9,487 nucleotides of DNA from Aquisalimonas sp. (GTDB lineage: Bacteria > Pseudomonadota > Gammaproteobacteria > Nitrococcales > Aquisalimonadaceae): positions 1 through 9,487 of the forward strand of contig SLMR01000122.1 in assembly GCA_007133445.1 (NCBI GenBank), in the 5' to 3' direction. Position numbers and translations under genes: made by a program. The notes beneath the pieces are model-generated. The model did no database searches. It saw only the letters and a program-made list of their open reading frames with translations, and was not told the DNA's origin. Shown here in pieces: positions 1-7,779 of this stretch (positions within the stretch are counted from its first letter, which is position 1; each line of letters starts with the position of its first letter).

Positions 1-14
1 ACCCCGGAGACACG

Positions 15-908
15 ATGGCGACCCCTGGCAAATGCGTGGCAGCCCTGGGCCAGCACCCGTGCGGTGTCGACCCCCGGGAGAATCTGGCCCGCACCGAGGC
101 CGGCATCCGGGAGAGCGCCGGTGGCGGTGCGAATCTGGTGTTGTTGCAGGAACTCCACCGCACACCGTACCCCTGCCAACAGGAGGATCCGGCGGTCTTC
201 GACCTGGCCGAGCCGGTACCTGGCCCGACCACCGACCGCCTCGGCGAACTGGCCCGGGAACTGGGTGTGGTCATCGTGGGTTCGGTGTTCGAGCGGCGCA
301 CGGCCGGGCTCTACCACAACACGGCCGTGGTGCTGGACAGTGACGGCCGGCTGGCCGGACGGTATCGCAAGATGCACATCCCGGACGATCCCGGGTACTA
401 CGAGAAGTTCTACTTCACCCCGGGCGACACCGGCTTCGAACCGGTTGACACCAGCGTCGGCCGCCTCGGTGTGCTTGTCTGCTGGGATCAGTGGTTTCCC
501 GAGGCGGCACGCCTGATGGCGCTCGCCGGGGCGGAGGTGTTGCTCTACCCCACCGCCATCGGCTGGGCGCCAGAGGACGACACCGACGAGCAGGAACGCC
601 AGCGCGACGCCTGGATCACCGTGCAACGGGCCCACGCGGTGGCCAATGGTCTGCCGGTGCTCGCCTGCAACCGTTGCGGCACGGAACCCGACCCCGCCGG
701 CCAGGGTGGCGGCGCCCGGTTCTGGGGCAGCAGCTTCGCCGCCGGCCCCCAGGGCGAGATCCTCGCCCGAGCCGGTGCCGACGCAGCGGAGGTGCTCATC
801 ACGGAACTGGACCTCCGGCGCACCGACACCGTCCGCCGGATGTGGCCGTTCCTGCGGGATCGGCGGGTGGACGCCTACGGTGATCTGCTCCGCCGTTTCC
901 GCGATTGA
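15..908 (+). CDS. aguB: N-carbamoylputrescine amidase
   Basis: Carbon-nitrogen hydrolase (nitrilase superfamily) of 297 aa, the usual AguB length. It should hydrolyse N-carbamoylputrescine to putrescine, CO2 and ammonia in the cytoplasm, the last step of the agmatine deiminase route to putrescine. The Glu-Lys-Cys catalytic triad is visible: E46 in LLQELHRTPY, K119 in YRKMHIPDDPGYYEKFYFTPGD, and C156 in VCWDQWFPEAA. The AguB-type segments LLYPTAIGW and, at the C-terminus, FLRDRRVDAYGDLLRR separate it from other amidases and nitrilases of the superfamily. The ATG at 15 has GGAGA at 6-10. The usual partner, agmatine deiminase (aguA), is not in the window and may lie just upstream, which I cannot see. 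The next gene starts 42 bp downstream on the same strand. Function is secure by family motifs; substrate specificity is inferred from similarity. Confidence 0.93.
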   Translation: MATPGKCVAALGQHPCGVDPRENLARTEAGIRESAGGGANLVLLQELHRTPYPCQQEDPAVFDLAEPVPGPTTDRLGELARELGVVIVGSVFERRTAGLYHNTAVVLDSDGRLAGRYRKMHIPDDPGYYEKFYFTPGDTGFEPVDTSVGRLGVLVCWDQWFPEAARLMALAGAEVLLYPTAIGWAPEDDTDEQERQRDAWITVQRAHAVANGLPVLACNRCGTEPDPAGQGGGARFWGSSFAAGPQGEILARAGADAAEVLITELDLRRTDTVRRMWPFLRDRRVDAYGDLLRRFRD

Positions 909-950
909 ATCCGTTTTTCCTTACTTGACAAGGACATAGAGGACAGCCGT

Positions 951-2072
951 ATGATCCTGATCCTGGAGCCTGACATCGATGCCACCAGCGAGCCCTACCA
1001 GAAGCTCATGGCGTACCTGGACGAACTCGACGGCATCGACCACCGCGTCCACCAGGTGTACGGCACCGAGCAGGTGCTGACCGAGGTCTACCTGATCGGC
1101 AACACCGCCAGCCTGGATGAACGGGAGATGGGCAGCCTGCCGGCAGTGGAGCGCGTCATCCGGATCTCCGACGCCTACCGGATTCTGGGCCGCCACCGGG
1201 ATGACGAGCGCGAGGCGAGCTTCTCCTACAACGGCGTGGAGTTCAGCCAGGACAATCTGCACGTGTTTGCCGGGCTCTGCGCGGTGGACAACCGGCAGAA
1301 CGTGGAGCGCATGTTCCAGATCCTGGCCGAGCACGGGCAGACCTGCGCGCGGATGGGCGCCTACAAGCCACGCACGAACCCCTACTCGTTTCAGGGTCAC
1401 GGCGCTGACTGCCTGCCCTGGGTCTTCGAGCTCGCCGGCAAGTACGGCATTCGGGTCATTGCCATGGAGATCACCCACGACCGGCAGATCGACGAGATCG
1501 AACGGGCGCTGGAGGCCACCGGCAACCCCACGGGCGTGATGCTGCAGATCGGCACCCGTAACACCCAGAACTTCGAGCTGCTGAAATTCGCCGGACGGCA
1601 GAGCCGCTTCCCGGTACTGCTCAAGCGCGGCTTCGGCATCACCCTGGAAGAATCCCTCAATGCCGCCGAATACCTGGCCACCGAGGGCAACAGCAGCGTG
1701 GTGTTCTGCCTGCGGGGCATGAAGACCAACATGGGCGATCCGCACCGGAACTTTGTCGACTTCGCCCATGTCCCCGTCGTCAAGCGCCTCACCCGCATGC
1801 CGGTATGCATTGACCCGTCCCATTCCGTGGGCTCCCGGGCGGCCTCGCCGGACGGCCTGCTGGACATGATGCATGCCACCGCCCAGGGCGTGATTGCCGG
1901 GGCGAACATGGTGCTGGTGGACTTTCACCCGGACCCGAAACGCGCGCTGGTGGACGGGCCCCAGGCGCTGACACCGGACGAAATGCAGTATTTCCTGGAT
2001 GATGTCCGGATCGCCCGCGAGGCCTACGAGCGCCGGCGCGACCTTGCCGGCGCGCATCTTGGAATCCAGTAG
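951..2072 (+). CDS. 3-deoxy-7-phosphoheptulonate (DAHP) synthase, type I-beta, divergent
   Basis: Cytoplasmic protein of 373 aa that should condense phosphoenolpyruvate and erythrose 4-phosphate to DAHP, the first step of aromatic biosynthesis. Residues about 1-85 look like the ferredoxin-like N-terminal domain of Thermotoga-type enzymes; 100-360 form the TIM barrel. Substrate-site motifs are intact: GAYKPRTNPYSFQG (136-149), LQIGTRNTQNFELLK (198-212), LLKRGF (223-228) and IDPSHSVG (287-294). By family alignment from memory the metal ligands are C110, H291, position 324 and D335; position 324 is Asp (VDFHPDP) where the family has Glu (VEVHPxP). The usual CERGIRTFE is CLRGMKTN (253-260), and the following segment, normally TATRNTLD, is also unlike the family. 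A Shine-Dalgarno AGAGGA lies at 938-943, 7 nt before the ATG. mfd follows after 7 bp, suggesting co-transcription. It may be a specialised DAHP synthase or a paralogue with altered metal use or substrate. No symbol is given because aro isozyme naming is ambiguous here. Confidence 0.85.
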   Translation: MILILEPDIDATSEPYQKLMAYLDELDGIDHRVHQVYGTEQVLTEVYLIGNTASLDEREMGSLPAVERVIRISDAYRILGRHRDDEREASFSYNGVEFSQDNLHVFAGLCAVDNRQNVERMFQILAEHGQTCARMGAYKPRTNPYSFQGHGADCLPWVFELAGKYGIRVIAMEITHDRQIDEIERALEATGNPTGVMLQIGTRNTQNFELLKFAGRQSRFPVLLKRGFGITLEESLNAAEYLATEGNSSVVFCLRGMKTNMGDPHRNFVDFAHVPVVKRLTRMPVCIDPSHSVGSRAASPDGLLDMMHATAQGVIAGANMVLVDFHPDPKRALVDGPQALTPDEMQYFLDDVRIAREAYERRRDLAGAHLGIQ

Positions 2073-2079
2073 AAAGCGG

Positions 2080-5000
2080 ATGAACGAGCAACTGCAGACC
2101 CCTCTTTCCCCGGGCATTCCGCGGGACGGCCGTCAGGTCAGCTGGACCGGGCTGCACGGCAGTGCCGCCGCCCTGGCGCTGAGCCGGTTGCTGGAACGCC
2201 GGCCCGGCGTGGTGCTCGCCGTCACCGCCACCTCCCAGGAGGCCCAGCGGCTGGAGACGGAGCTGCGCTTCTATCTGGACGAGCGCACCCCGATCCTGCC
2301 GTTCCCGGACTGGGAGACGCTGCCCTACGACGTCTTCTCCCCGCACCAGGACATCGTCTCCCAGCGCCTGGCCACCCTCTACCGGCTCCCGGACACCGAT
2401 CACGGCGTATTGATCGTGCCGGTCCCCACGCTCATGCAGCGGCTCGCACCGCGCAGCTACCTGGATGCGGCCGGACTGATGGTACGCAGCGGTGACCAGC
2501 TCGATCTCGACCGCATGCGCACCCGCCTGGAGCAGGCCGGCTACCGCAACGTGCCGGAGGTCATGGAGCATGGCGAGTTCGCCGTGCGCGGCGCCCTGCT
2601 GGACCTCTTCCCCATGGGCAGCACCACGCCCTACCGCATCGACCTGTTCGACGACGAGGTCGACACCATCCGCACGTTCGACCCGGAGACGCAGCGCACC
2701 GTGGACCGCGTCACCGAGGTGCGCCTGCTGCCCGGGCGTGAGTTCCCCGTGGACGACGATGCCATTACCCGCTTCCGCAAGGGGTTCCGCGCCGCGTTCA
2801 GCGGCGACCCGACCCGCAGCCGTATCTACTGTGACGTCAGCGACGGCGTGATGCCCAACGGCATCGAGTACTACCTGCCGCTGTTCTTCGAGGAGACGGC
2901 CACGCTGTTCGACTACCTGCCGGCGAACGCCATGCTCTACCTGGAGCAGGCGGCGTCCGACGGCGTGCCGGCGTTCTGGGAGGAAATCCAGAACCGCTTC
3001 GAGCAGCGCGGCCACGACCGTGACCGGCCGCTGCTGCCGCCGGAGCAGCTCTTCCTGGACCCGGACCGGTTGACCGGCCACCTGGACGCACTCAGCGGCG
3101 TCCGCGTGGAACAGGAAACCGAGGCGGAGCTCGCCCGCGGCCCCGCGCCCGGGCGCGTGCGCCACGCTGTCCGGCCTCTGCCGGGCCTCACCCTCCACGA
3201 GCGCCAGGACGAACCCGATCGCCAGGAAGTGCAACAGTTCATCAATGGGTTCGACGGCCGCTGCCTGTTCGTTGCCGAGACCGCCGGCCACCGGGAAACG
3301 CTGCTGGAATCCCTGGGTCGCCAGGGCATCCAGCCACGCACCGTCGCCAGCTGGCAGGAGTTCCTGGACAGCGATATCCCGGTCGCCATGACAGTGGCGG
3401 CGCTGGATCGTGGCCTGATCCTCGACCAGCCCGGCCTGGCCGTCATCCCCGAGGCAGTGCTGTTCGGCGACCGCGCGCAGCAGCGCCGCCGACGCCGACA
3501 GCAGGAGCGGGACCCGTCACTGATCATCAAGGATCTCAATGACCTGAACATCGGTGCTCCAGTTGTTCATGAAGATCACGGCGTCGGCCGCTACATGGGC
3601 CTGCAGCGGCTGGAGGTGGGGGATTTCCCCACCGAGTTCCTGACCCTGGAATATGCCGGTGGCGACAAGCTCTACGTGCCGGTGTCGTCGCTACACCTGA
3701 TCAGCCGCTACACCGGCGCTGAGGAGTCCCAGGCCCCGCTGCACCGCCTCGGGGGCGACCAGTGGGAGAAGGCGCGGCGCAAGGCGGCGGAGAAGGCCCG
3801 GGACGTGGCCGCGGAACTGCTGGATGTGTACGCTCGGCGCGCGGCGCGCAGCGGCCAGTCCCTGAGCAGTGATCCGGACGAGTACGAGCGCTTCGCCGAG
3901 GCCTTTCCCTTCGAAGAGACGCCCGACCAGCAGGACGCCATCGACGCCGTGCTGGCGGATCTGGTCTCGGACCAGCCCATGGACCGGGTGGTCTGCGGCG
4001 ACGTGGGCTTCGGCAAGACCGAGGTGGCCATGCGGGCTGCGTTCGTCGCCGTGCAGGCCGGCCAGCAGGTCGCCATGCTGGTGCCCACCACCCTGCTCGC
4101 CCAGCAGCACTACCAGACCTTCCGCGATCGCTTCGCCGACTGGCCGGTGCGCATCGGCATGCTGTCGCGGTTCAACAGTGCCAAGGAAACGAAGGAGACC
4201 CAGGCGGCGCTGGCCGACGGCACCCTGGATATCGTCATCGGCACCCACCGCATGCTTCAGGGGGGCATGGAGGCGAAGCAGCTCGGACTGGTGATCGTGG
4301 ACGAGGAGCACCGCTTCGGCGTGCGTCAGAAGGAGAAGCTCAAGCAGCTCCGCGCCGAAGTGGACCTGCTGACCCTGACCGCCACACCCATCCCGCGCAC
4401 CCTGAACATGTCCCTGTCGGGATTGCGGGATCTCTCCATCATCGCCACGCCGCCGGCACGCCGACTGGCGGTGAAGACCTTCGTCAACGAGTGGAACGAC
4501 ACCCTGATCCAGGAGGCGTGCCTGCGCGAGATCAAGCGCGGCGGTCAGGTCTACTTCCTGCACAACGACGTGGACACCATCGCCCGCACCGCCGAGCGCC
4601 TGGAGGACATGGTGCCGCAGGCGCGGGTGGGCATCGCCCACGGGCAGATGCCGGAGCGGGACCTGGAACGCGTGATGCTGGATTTCTACCACCAGCGCTA
4701 CAACGTGCTGGTATGCACGACGATCATCGAATCCGGCATCGACATCCCCAATGCCAACACCATCATCATGAACCGCGCTGACCGCTTCGGCCTGGCGCAG
4801 CTGCACCAGCTGCGTGGCCGGGTCGGCCGCTCCCACCACCGCGCCTACGCCTACCTGATCGCGCCACCGCGCAAGGCCATGACGGCCGACGCGGCGAAGC
4901 GGCTGGATGCGATCTCCGCCCACGAGGATCTGGGCGTCGGCTTCACGCTGGCCAGCCACGACCTGGAGATCCGCGGTGCCGGGGAGCTGCTGGGCAGTGG

Positions 5001-5562
5001 TCAGAGCGGACAGATGGCGGAGGTCGGTTTCAGCATGTACAACGACCTGCTGGAGCGCGCGGTGAAGGCGCTGAAGAGCGGCAAGGAACCCGCCCTGGAC
5101 CGTCCCATGCACCACGGCGCGGAGGTGGACCTGCGCCTGCCCGCGCTGATCCCGGAAGACTACCTGCCGGACGTCCACGCCCGGCTGGTGCTTTACAAGC
5201 GCATCGCCAACGCCCGGAGCGAAGACGCGCTGAAGGATCTGCAGGTGGAGATGATCGACCGCTTCGGGCTGCTGCCCGAGCCCACCCGCAACCTGTTCCG
5301 CGTCACCGCGCTGAAGCTGCAGGCAGAGGCGTTCGGCATCGTGCGCGTGGAAGCCGGCGTGGACAGCGGCACCCTGGTGTTCGGGGATGAAGCGCTGGTG
5401 GATCCTGGCGCACTGGTGGACCTGATCCAGTCACAGCCCCAGCGCTTCCGGCTCGAAGGTCAGCACCGGCTGCGGATCATCCAGGAGATGCCGGAGCACG
5501 AGGACCGCTTCACCGCCATCGAGGATCTGCTCGGCCGCCTGCGCCTGCGTGACGCTGCCTGA
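2080..5562 (+). CDS. mfd: Transcription-repair coupling factor Mfd
   Basis: Cytoplasmic ATP-dependent DNA translocase that pushes stalled RNA polymerase off template lesions and recruits UvrA. With the ATG at 2080 it has 1160 aa, close to the E. coli protein (1148). The UvrB-like N-terminal module carries R170, R186 and F190 in VRGALLDLFPMG...YRIDLFDDE, matching E. coli UvrA contacts R165, R181 and F185. The RNA polymerase-interacting domain starts near 488 (APVVHEDHGVGRYMG, then KLYVPVSSLHLISRY). Motor motifs follow: Walker A GDVGFGKTE (640-648), DEEH (741-744), LTLTATPIPRTLNMSL, RGRVGRSHHRAY, and the TRG segment DLEIRGAGELLG. The C-terminal regulatory domain is present (EDYLPDVHARLVLYKRI). 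The frame stays open upstream to an ATG at 1999, but that start lies inside the DAHP synthase gene and adds residues unlike Mfd. Position 2080 follows the upstream stop by 7 bp; its Shine-Dalgarno is weak (AGAAAG, 2071-2076). Confidence 0.97.
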   Translation: MNEQLQTPLSPGIPRDGRQVSWTGLHGSAAALALSRLLERRPGVVLAVTATSQEAQRLETELRFYLDERTPILPFPDWETLPYDVFSPHQDIVSQRLATLYRLPDTDHGVLIVPVPTLMQRLAPRSYLDAAGLMVRSGDQLDLDRMRTRLEQAGYRNVPEVMEHGEFAVRGALLDLFPMGSTTPYRIDLFDDEVDTIRTFDPETQRTVDRVTEVRLLPGREFPVDDDAITRFRKGFRAAFSGDPTRSRIYCDVSDGVMPNGIEYYLPLFFEETATLFDYLPANAMLYLEQAASDGVPAFWEEIQNRFEQRGHDRDRPLLPPEQLFLDPDRLTGHLDALSGVRVEQETEAELARGPAPGRVRHAVRPLPGLTLHERQDEPDRQEVQQFINGFDGRCLFVAETAGHRETLLESLGRQGIQPRTVASWQEFLDSDIPVAMTVAALDRGLILDQPGLAVIPEAVLFGDRAQQRRRRRQQERDPSLIIKDLNDLNIGAPVVHEDHGVGRYMGLQRLEVGDFPTEFLTLEYAGGDKLYVPVSSLHLISRYTGAEESQAPLHRLGGDQWEKARRKAAEKARDVAAELLDVYARRAARSGQSLSSDPDEYERFAEAFPFEETPDQQDAIDAVLADLVSDQPMDRVVCGDVGFGKTEVAMRAAFVAVQAGQQVAMLVPTTLLAQQHYQTFRDRFADWPVRIGMLSRFNSAKETKETQAALADGTLDIVIGTHRMLQGGMEAKQLGLVIVDEEHRFGVRQKEKLKQLRAEVDLLTLTATPIPRTLNMSLSGLRDLSIIATPPARRLAVKTFVNEWNDTLIQEACLREIKRGGQVYFLHNDVDTIARTAERLEDMVPQARVGIAHGQMPERDLERVMLDFYHQRYNVLVCTTIIESGIDIPNANTIIMNRADRFGLAQLHQLRGRVGRSHHRAYAYLIAPPRKAMTADAAKRLDAISAHEDLGVGFTLASHDLEIRGAGELLGSGQSGQMAEVGFSMYNDLLERAVKALKSGKEPALDRPMHHGAEVDLRLPALIPEDYLPDVHARLVLYKRIANARSEDALKDLQVEMIDRFGLLPEPTRNLFRVTALKLQAEAFGIVRVEAGVDSGTLVFGDEALVDPGALVDLIQSQPQRFRLEGQHRLRIIQEMPEHEDRFTAIEDLLGRLRLRDAA

Positions 5563-5617
5563 CCACAGGTGGCACACCCGGGGCGCAACGGGCACACTGG
5601 AATGATTCCGGATCTCT

Positions 5618-5621
5618 GGAG
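5618..5621 (+). promoter_or_regulatory. Ribosome binding site fixing the csiV start
   Basis: GGAG at 5618-5621 sits 7 nt before the ATG at 5629. The in-frame upstream ATGs (5569 and 5602) lack such a site and would place about 9-20 extra residues in front of the signal peptide, so 5629 is preferred. Confidence 0.6.
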
Positions 5622-5628
5622 TGACTGC

Positions 5629-6369
5629 ATGTTCGTCAACCGCAAGGCCATACACGCTGGCGCCACCTGCTGCGCGCTCACCCTTGCATCCCTGTTCGCC
5701 GGAGGTGCCGCGGCCGACACGCAGCTTTACCAGGTGGAGATCATTGTCTTCACCCAGAGCGGCGGCGAATCGGGAACGCCGGAACACTGGCCGGTCCGCC
5801 CTGACCCCGTCGGTTTCCAGGACTACGCGGAGCTGCGCGAGGATGGTGAACCCAGCGCCTCGGCATTCCGGACCGTGGAGGGCGGCGATCTGGAACTGAA
5901 CACCGTGGCACGTCGCCTGGACGACGCCGGTGATTACCGGGTCCTGGAACACATTGCCTGGGTGCAGCCCGGTTACGGGCGTGACCGCGCACCGGCAGTC
6001 GCCTTGCCGCCCGGGGAAGAACCGCCAGTCACGCCTGACAACGGTGAGGATCCGCTGGATGTCGACGGTATCGCCGCGGGCCCGCTGGGTACCGACCTGG
6101 AACTGACCCCGCGCCCGCCCGAGGGGCTCTCGGGAGGCCTGCGCGTCTGGCGTGAGCGTTTCCTGCACGTGGAAACAGATTTCCGCTGGCTGGAACCGGG
6201 GGCGGACGAGGAACCGGAACCCCGGGCCGCCTTTGCCACCGCGGCGCTGGAGGATCAGGAACCGGTGGTGGTCATGCAGGAGCGCCGACGCATGCGCAGC
6301 GAGGAACTGCACTACCTGGATCATCCCCGCATGGGGCTGCTGATCCACGTCAAGCCGGTGGACGACTAG
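5629..6369 (+). CDS. csiV: CsiV-family periplasmic cell-wall protein
   Basis: Protein of 246 aa from the ATG at 5629. Residues 1-29 form a Sec signal peptide: basic start with R5 and K6, hydrophobic core of about 13-24, and cleavage after the Ala run AAA before D30. The mature protein begins TQLYQVEIIVFTQ and ends ELHYLDHPRMGLLIHVKPVDD, the paired N- and C-terminal signatures of the CsiV family. The middle (about 125-165) is Pro/Gly/Asp/Glu-rich and looks like a flexible acidic linker. In Vibrio cholerae CsiV is a peptidoglycan-binding periplasmic protein that works with LpoA to activate PBP1A and protects against D-amino acids; the same role here is inferred. It follows mfd by 66 bp on the same strand, a neighbourhood I recall in other gammaproteobacteria. 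Its stop codon shares a CTAG with the stop of the converging gene. Confidence 0.8.
   Translation: MFVNRKAIHAGATCCALTLASLFAGGAAADTQLYQVEIIVFTQSGGESGTPEHWPVRPDPVGFQDYAELREDGEPSASAFRTVEGGDLELNTVARRLDDAGDYRVLEHIAWVQPGYGRDRAPAVALPPGEEPPVTPDNGEDPLDVDGIAAGPLGTDLELTPRPPEGLSGGLRVWRERFLHVETDFRWLEPGADEEPEPRAAFATAALEDQEPVVVMQERRRMRSEELHYLDHPRMGLLIHVKPVDD
6366..6369. other. Palindromic CTAG serving as stop codon on both strands
   Basis: CTAG reads TAG on plus (6367-6369, end of csiV) and TAG on minus (6368-6366, end of the barrel gene). The two genes therefore overlap tail to tail by 4 bp, with no room for an intergenic terminator. I see no strong hairpin within about 30 bp on either side. Confidence 0.9.
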
Positions 6370-6914
6370 AAGTGCCAACGGGCCGTGAGACCGCCCTCAT
6401 GGAGCAGATCGTCGGGGAACCCCCAGTACTGGGTCTGCACATCGGCAGCCACATCCAGACGCTCGGTCAGCCGCAGCCCGAGCCCCACCCCGAAGGCAAG
6501 CCGCCCCTGGGTGCGGCTGCGAACGTCGTTGTCCAGGTGACGGACGACACCGCCCAGGCGCACACGGTGGAACACGCGCTCGGTAACAAAGGTGTTCAGG
6601 GCCAGGTACGCGCCACCCTGCCGCAGGTCGGCGTCGGCACCTCCCCGTGACAGCGGCTCACTCGTGGCGGCGAGTTCGAACTCCAGGGCGATGTTCGAGC
6701 GCGGGGCCTCCGCGTGACGGTAAGGCAGTTTCCAGCCCAGGAGCATGGCACCACCGTACCCCTCCTGGAACCCTTCCAGTTTCATGACGCGCGCGCCGCC
6801 CCCCAGGTACCAGGACGTATCGTCTGTCTCACTGGCCTGAACCGCCGGCAGGACCAGTACTGCCACAACGGCGACGGCCGCGGCCCGCCCCCCTGCTCGC
6901 CTCCACCAGTTCAT
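6366..6914 (-). CDS. Small outer-membrane beta-barrel protein of unknown function
   Basis: Protein of 182 aa. Residues 1-27 form a Sec signal peptide: WWRR start, an Ala/Val-rich core, and cleavage after VQA before S28. The mature part of about 155 aa breaks into eight amphipathic stretches: SWYLGGGARVMKL, GGAMLLGWKLP, SNIALEFELAAT, GAYLALNTFVTE, VFHRVRLGGVVRHL, GRLAFGVGLGLRL, LDVAADVQTQYWGF and GGLTARWHF. The last ends in Phe, as expected for recognition by the BAM complex. This fits an eight-stranded barrel of OmpA/OmpX size. No ligand or enzyme residues are recognised, so function is unknown. The start ATG at 6914 overlaps the mazG stop in ATGA, with GAGGA at 6921-6925 inside mazG, so translation is probably coupled to mazG. 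The stop at 6366-6368 overlaps the csiV stop on the other strand. Confidence 0.8.
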   Translation of the reverse strand: MNWWRRAGGRAAAVAVVAVLVLPAVQASETDDTSWYLGGGARVMKLEGFQEGYGGAMLLGWKLPYRHAEAPRSNIALEFELAATSEPLSRGGADADLRQGGAYLALNTFVTERVFHRVRLGGVVRHLDNDVRSRTQGRLAFGVGLGLRLTERLDVAADVQTQYWGFPDDLLHEGGLTARWHF

Positions 6915-7702
6915 GCGCTGTCCTCGCGTTCGCGCTGCTTGGCGCGTTCCCAGGCGGCCTCCTTGGCGGCCATGTCGGTGCCTGACAGTTCCCCCTCGCC
7001 GGCCCGCACGGCCGTCTCCATGGACCGGAAGCGCCGCTCGAACTTGGCGTTGGCTCGCCGTAACGCCCGCTCGGGATCAACACCCAGATGGCGCCCGAGA
7101 TTGGCGCAGGCAAACAGCAGATCGCCGAACTCCTCTTCCTGCTCCTGCTGACTCCCCGAGGTACGCGCCTCTTCCAGCTCGGCGATCTCCTCGCGCACCT
7201 TGGCAATCACGCCATCCGCATCCGGCCAGTCGAAACCCACGCGGGCGGCGCGGCGGGTGAGCTTGGCGGCGCGGGTCAGGCCGGGCAGGGTCGCCGGCAC
7301 GTGGGCCAGGGCGGAATCGTCCTCGTCACGGCGGCCCCGGCGTTCCTCGGCCTTGAGTGCCTCCCAGGACGGTGGCGGTGCGGCACGGCTGGCGTCATCG
7401 CCGAACACGTGCGGATGGCGGCGGACCATCTTGTCGTGAATCCCCCGGGCGACGTCCTCGAAATCGAACGCGCCCTGCTCCTGCGCCATCCGGGCGTGGA
7501 ACACCACCTGGAACAGGAGATCCCCGAGCTCGTCGCGCAGGTCTGCCATGTCCTCCCGCTCGATCGCGTCAGCGACCTCGTAGGCCTCCTCCAGGGTGTA
7601 GGGGGCAATGGAATGGAAGTCCTGTTTCAGGTCCCAGGGACACCCCTGAAGGGGGTCCCGCAACCTGGCCATCAGGGACAGCAGATCGTGCAGTGCGCTC
7701 AC
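6911..7702 (-). CDS. mazG: Nucleoside triphosphate pyrophosphohydrolase MazG
   Basis: Cytoplasmic house-cleaning enzyme that hydrolyses (d)NTPs, including damaged ones, to the monophosphate and pyrophosphate; in E. coli it also lowers (p)ppGpp during starvation. With the GTG start at 7702 it has 263 aa, the same as E. coli MazG. The N-terminal domain carries RLRDPLQGCPWD (13-24), then TLEEAYE with E38, E39 and E42, and ELGDLLFQ with E58 and D61, the EExxE...ExxD magnesium site. HPHVFGD follows at 96-102. The second domain repeats the pattern with E171, E172, E175 and then E191 and D194 (EFGDLLFACANL). A longer frame from an ATG at 7729 exists, but it lacks a good ribosome site and adds nine basic residues absent from the family. 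The barrel gene follows with an ATGA overlap. Upstream is the divergent control region shared with tetR. Confidence 0.95.
   Translation of the reverse strand: MSALHDLLSLMARLRDPLQGCPWDLKQDFHSIAPYTLEEAYEVADAIEREDMADLRDELGDLLFQVVFHARMAQEQGAFDFEDVARGIHDKMVRRHPHVFGDDASRAAPPPSWEALKAEERRGRRDEDDSALAHVPATLPGLTRAAKLTRRAARVGFDWPDADGVIAKVREEIAELEEARTSGSQQEQEEEFGDLLFACANLGRHLGVDPERALRRANAKFERRFRSMETAVRAGEGELSGTDMAAKEAAWERAKQREREDSA
6921..6925 (-). promoter_or_regulatory. Shine-Dalgarno for the barrel gene, inside mazG
   Basis: Reading on minus, GAGGA lies 6 nt before the ATG at 6914, within the last codons of mazG. With the ATGA overlap it supports reinitiation by ribosomes that have just finished mazG. 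Confidence 0.6.
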
Positions 7703-7710
7703 TCGCCTGG

Positions 7711-7716
7711 CTCCTC
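7711..7716 (-). promoter_or_regulatory. Shine-Dalgarno selecting the GTG start of mazG
   Basis: Minus-strand GAGGAG lies 8 nt upstream of the GTG whose first base is 7702. The alternative ATG at 7729 has only a weak GAG upstream. The GTG start also gives the standard family length and N-terminus. Confidence 0.7.
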
Positions 7717-7779
7717 GGCGCCCAACCATCGCGGCTCACGTTACCACAGCTCCCGGCCACGCCGCCGAGCGCTGACGAC

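Noticed and set aside
925..930. Consensus TTGACA between aguB and the DAHP synthase gene
   Set aside because: A -10 at normal spacing would fall at 947-954, over the start codon, and no suitable hexamer is there.
1999..2079. Longer mfd start at 1999
   Set aside because: Would begin inside the DAHP synthase gene and add 27 residues not expected for Mfd.
921..2117. 398-aa open frame on minus opposite the DAHP synthase gene
   Set aside because: Antisense shadow of a well-supported gene in GC-rich DNA; rich in His/Gln/Val/Gly with no recognisable motif.
1789..3291. 500-aa open frame on minus across DAHP synthase and mfd
   Set aside because: Lies opposite two confident genes and resembles no family; typical GC-driven antisense frame.
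3691..5178. 495-aa open frame on minus opposite mfd
   Set aside because: Mirrors the Mfd motor domains codon for codon; no motif of its own.
5599..5609. Small palindrome GGAAT-G-ATTCC between mfd and csiV
   Set aside because: Five-bp arms with a one-base centre are too short to support an operator or hairpin.
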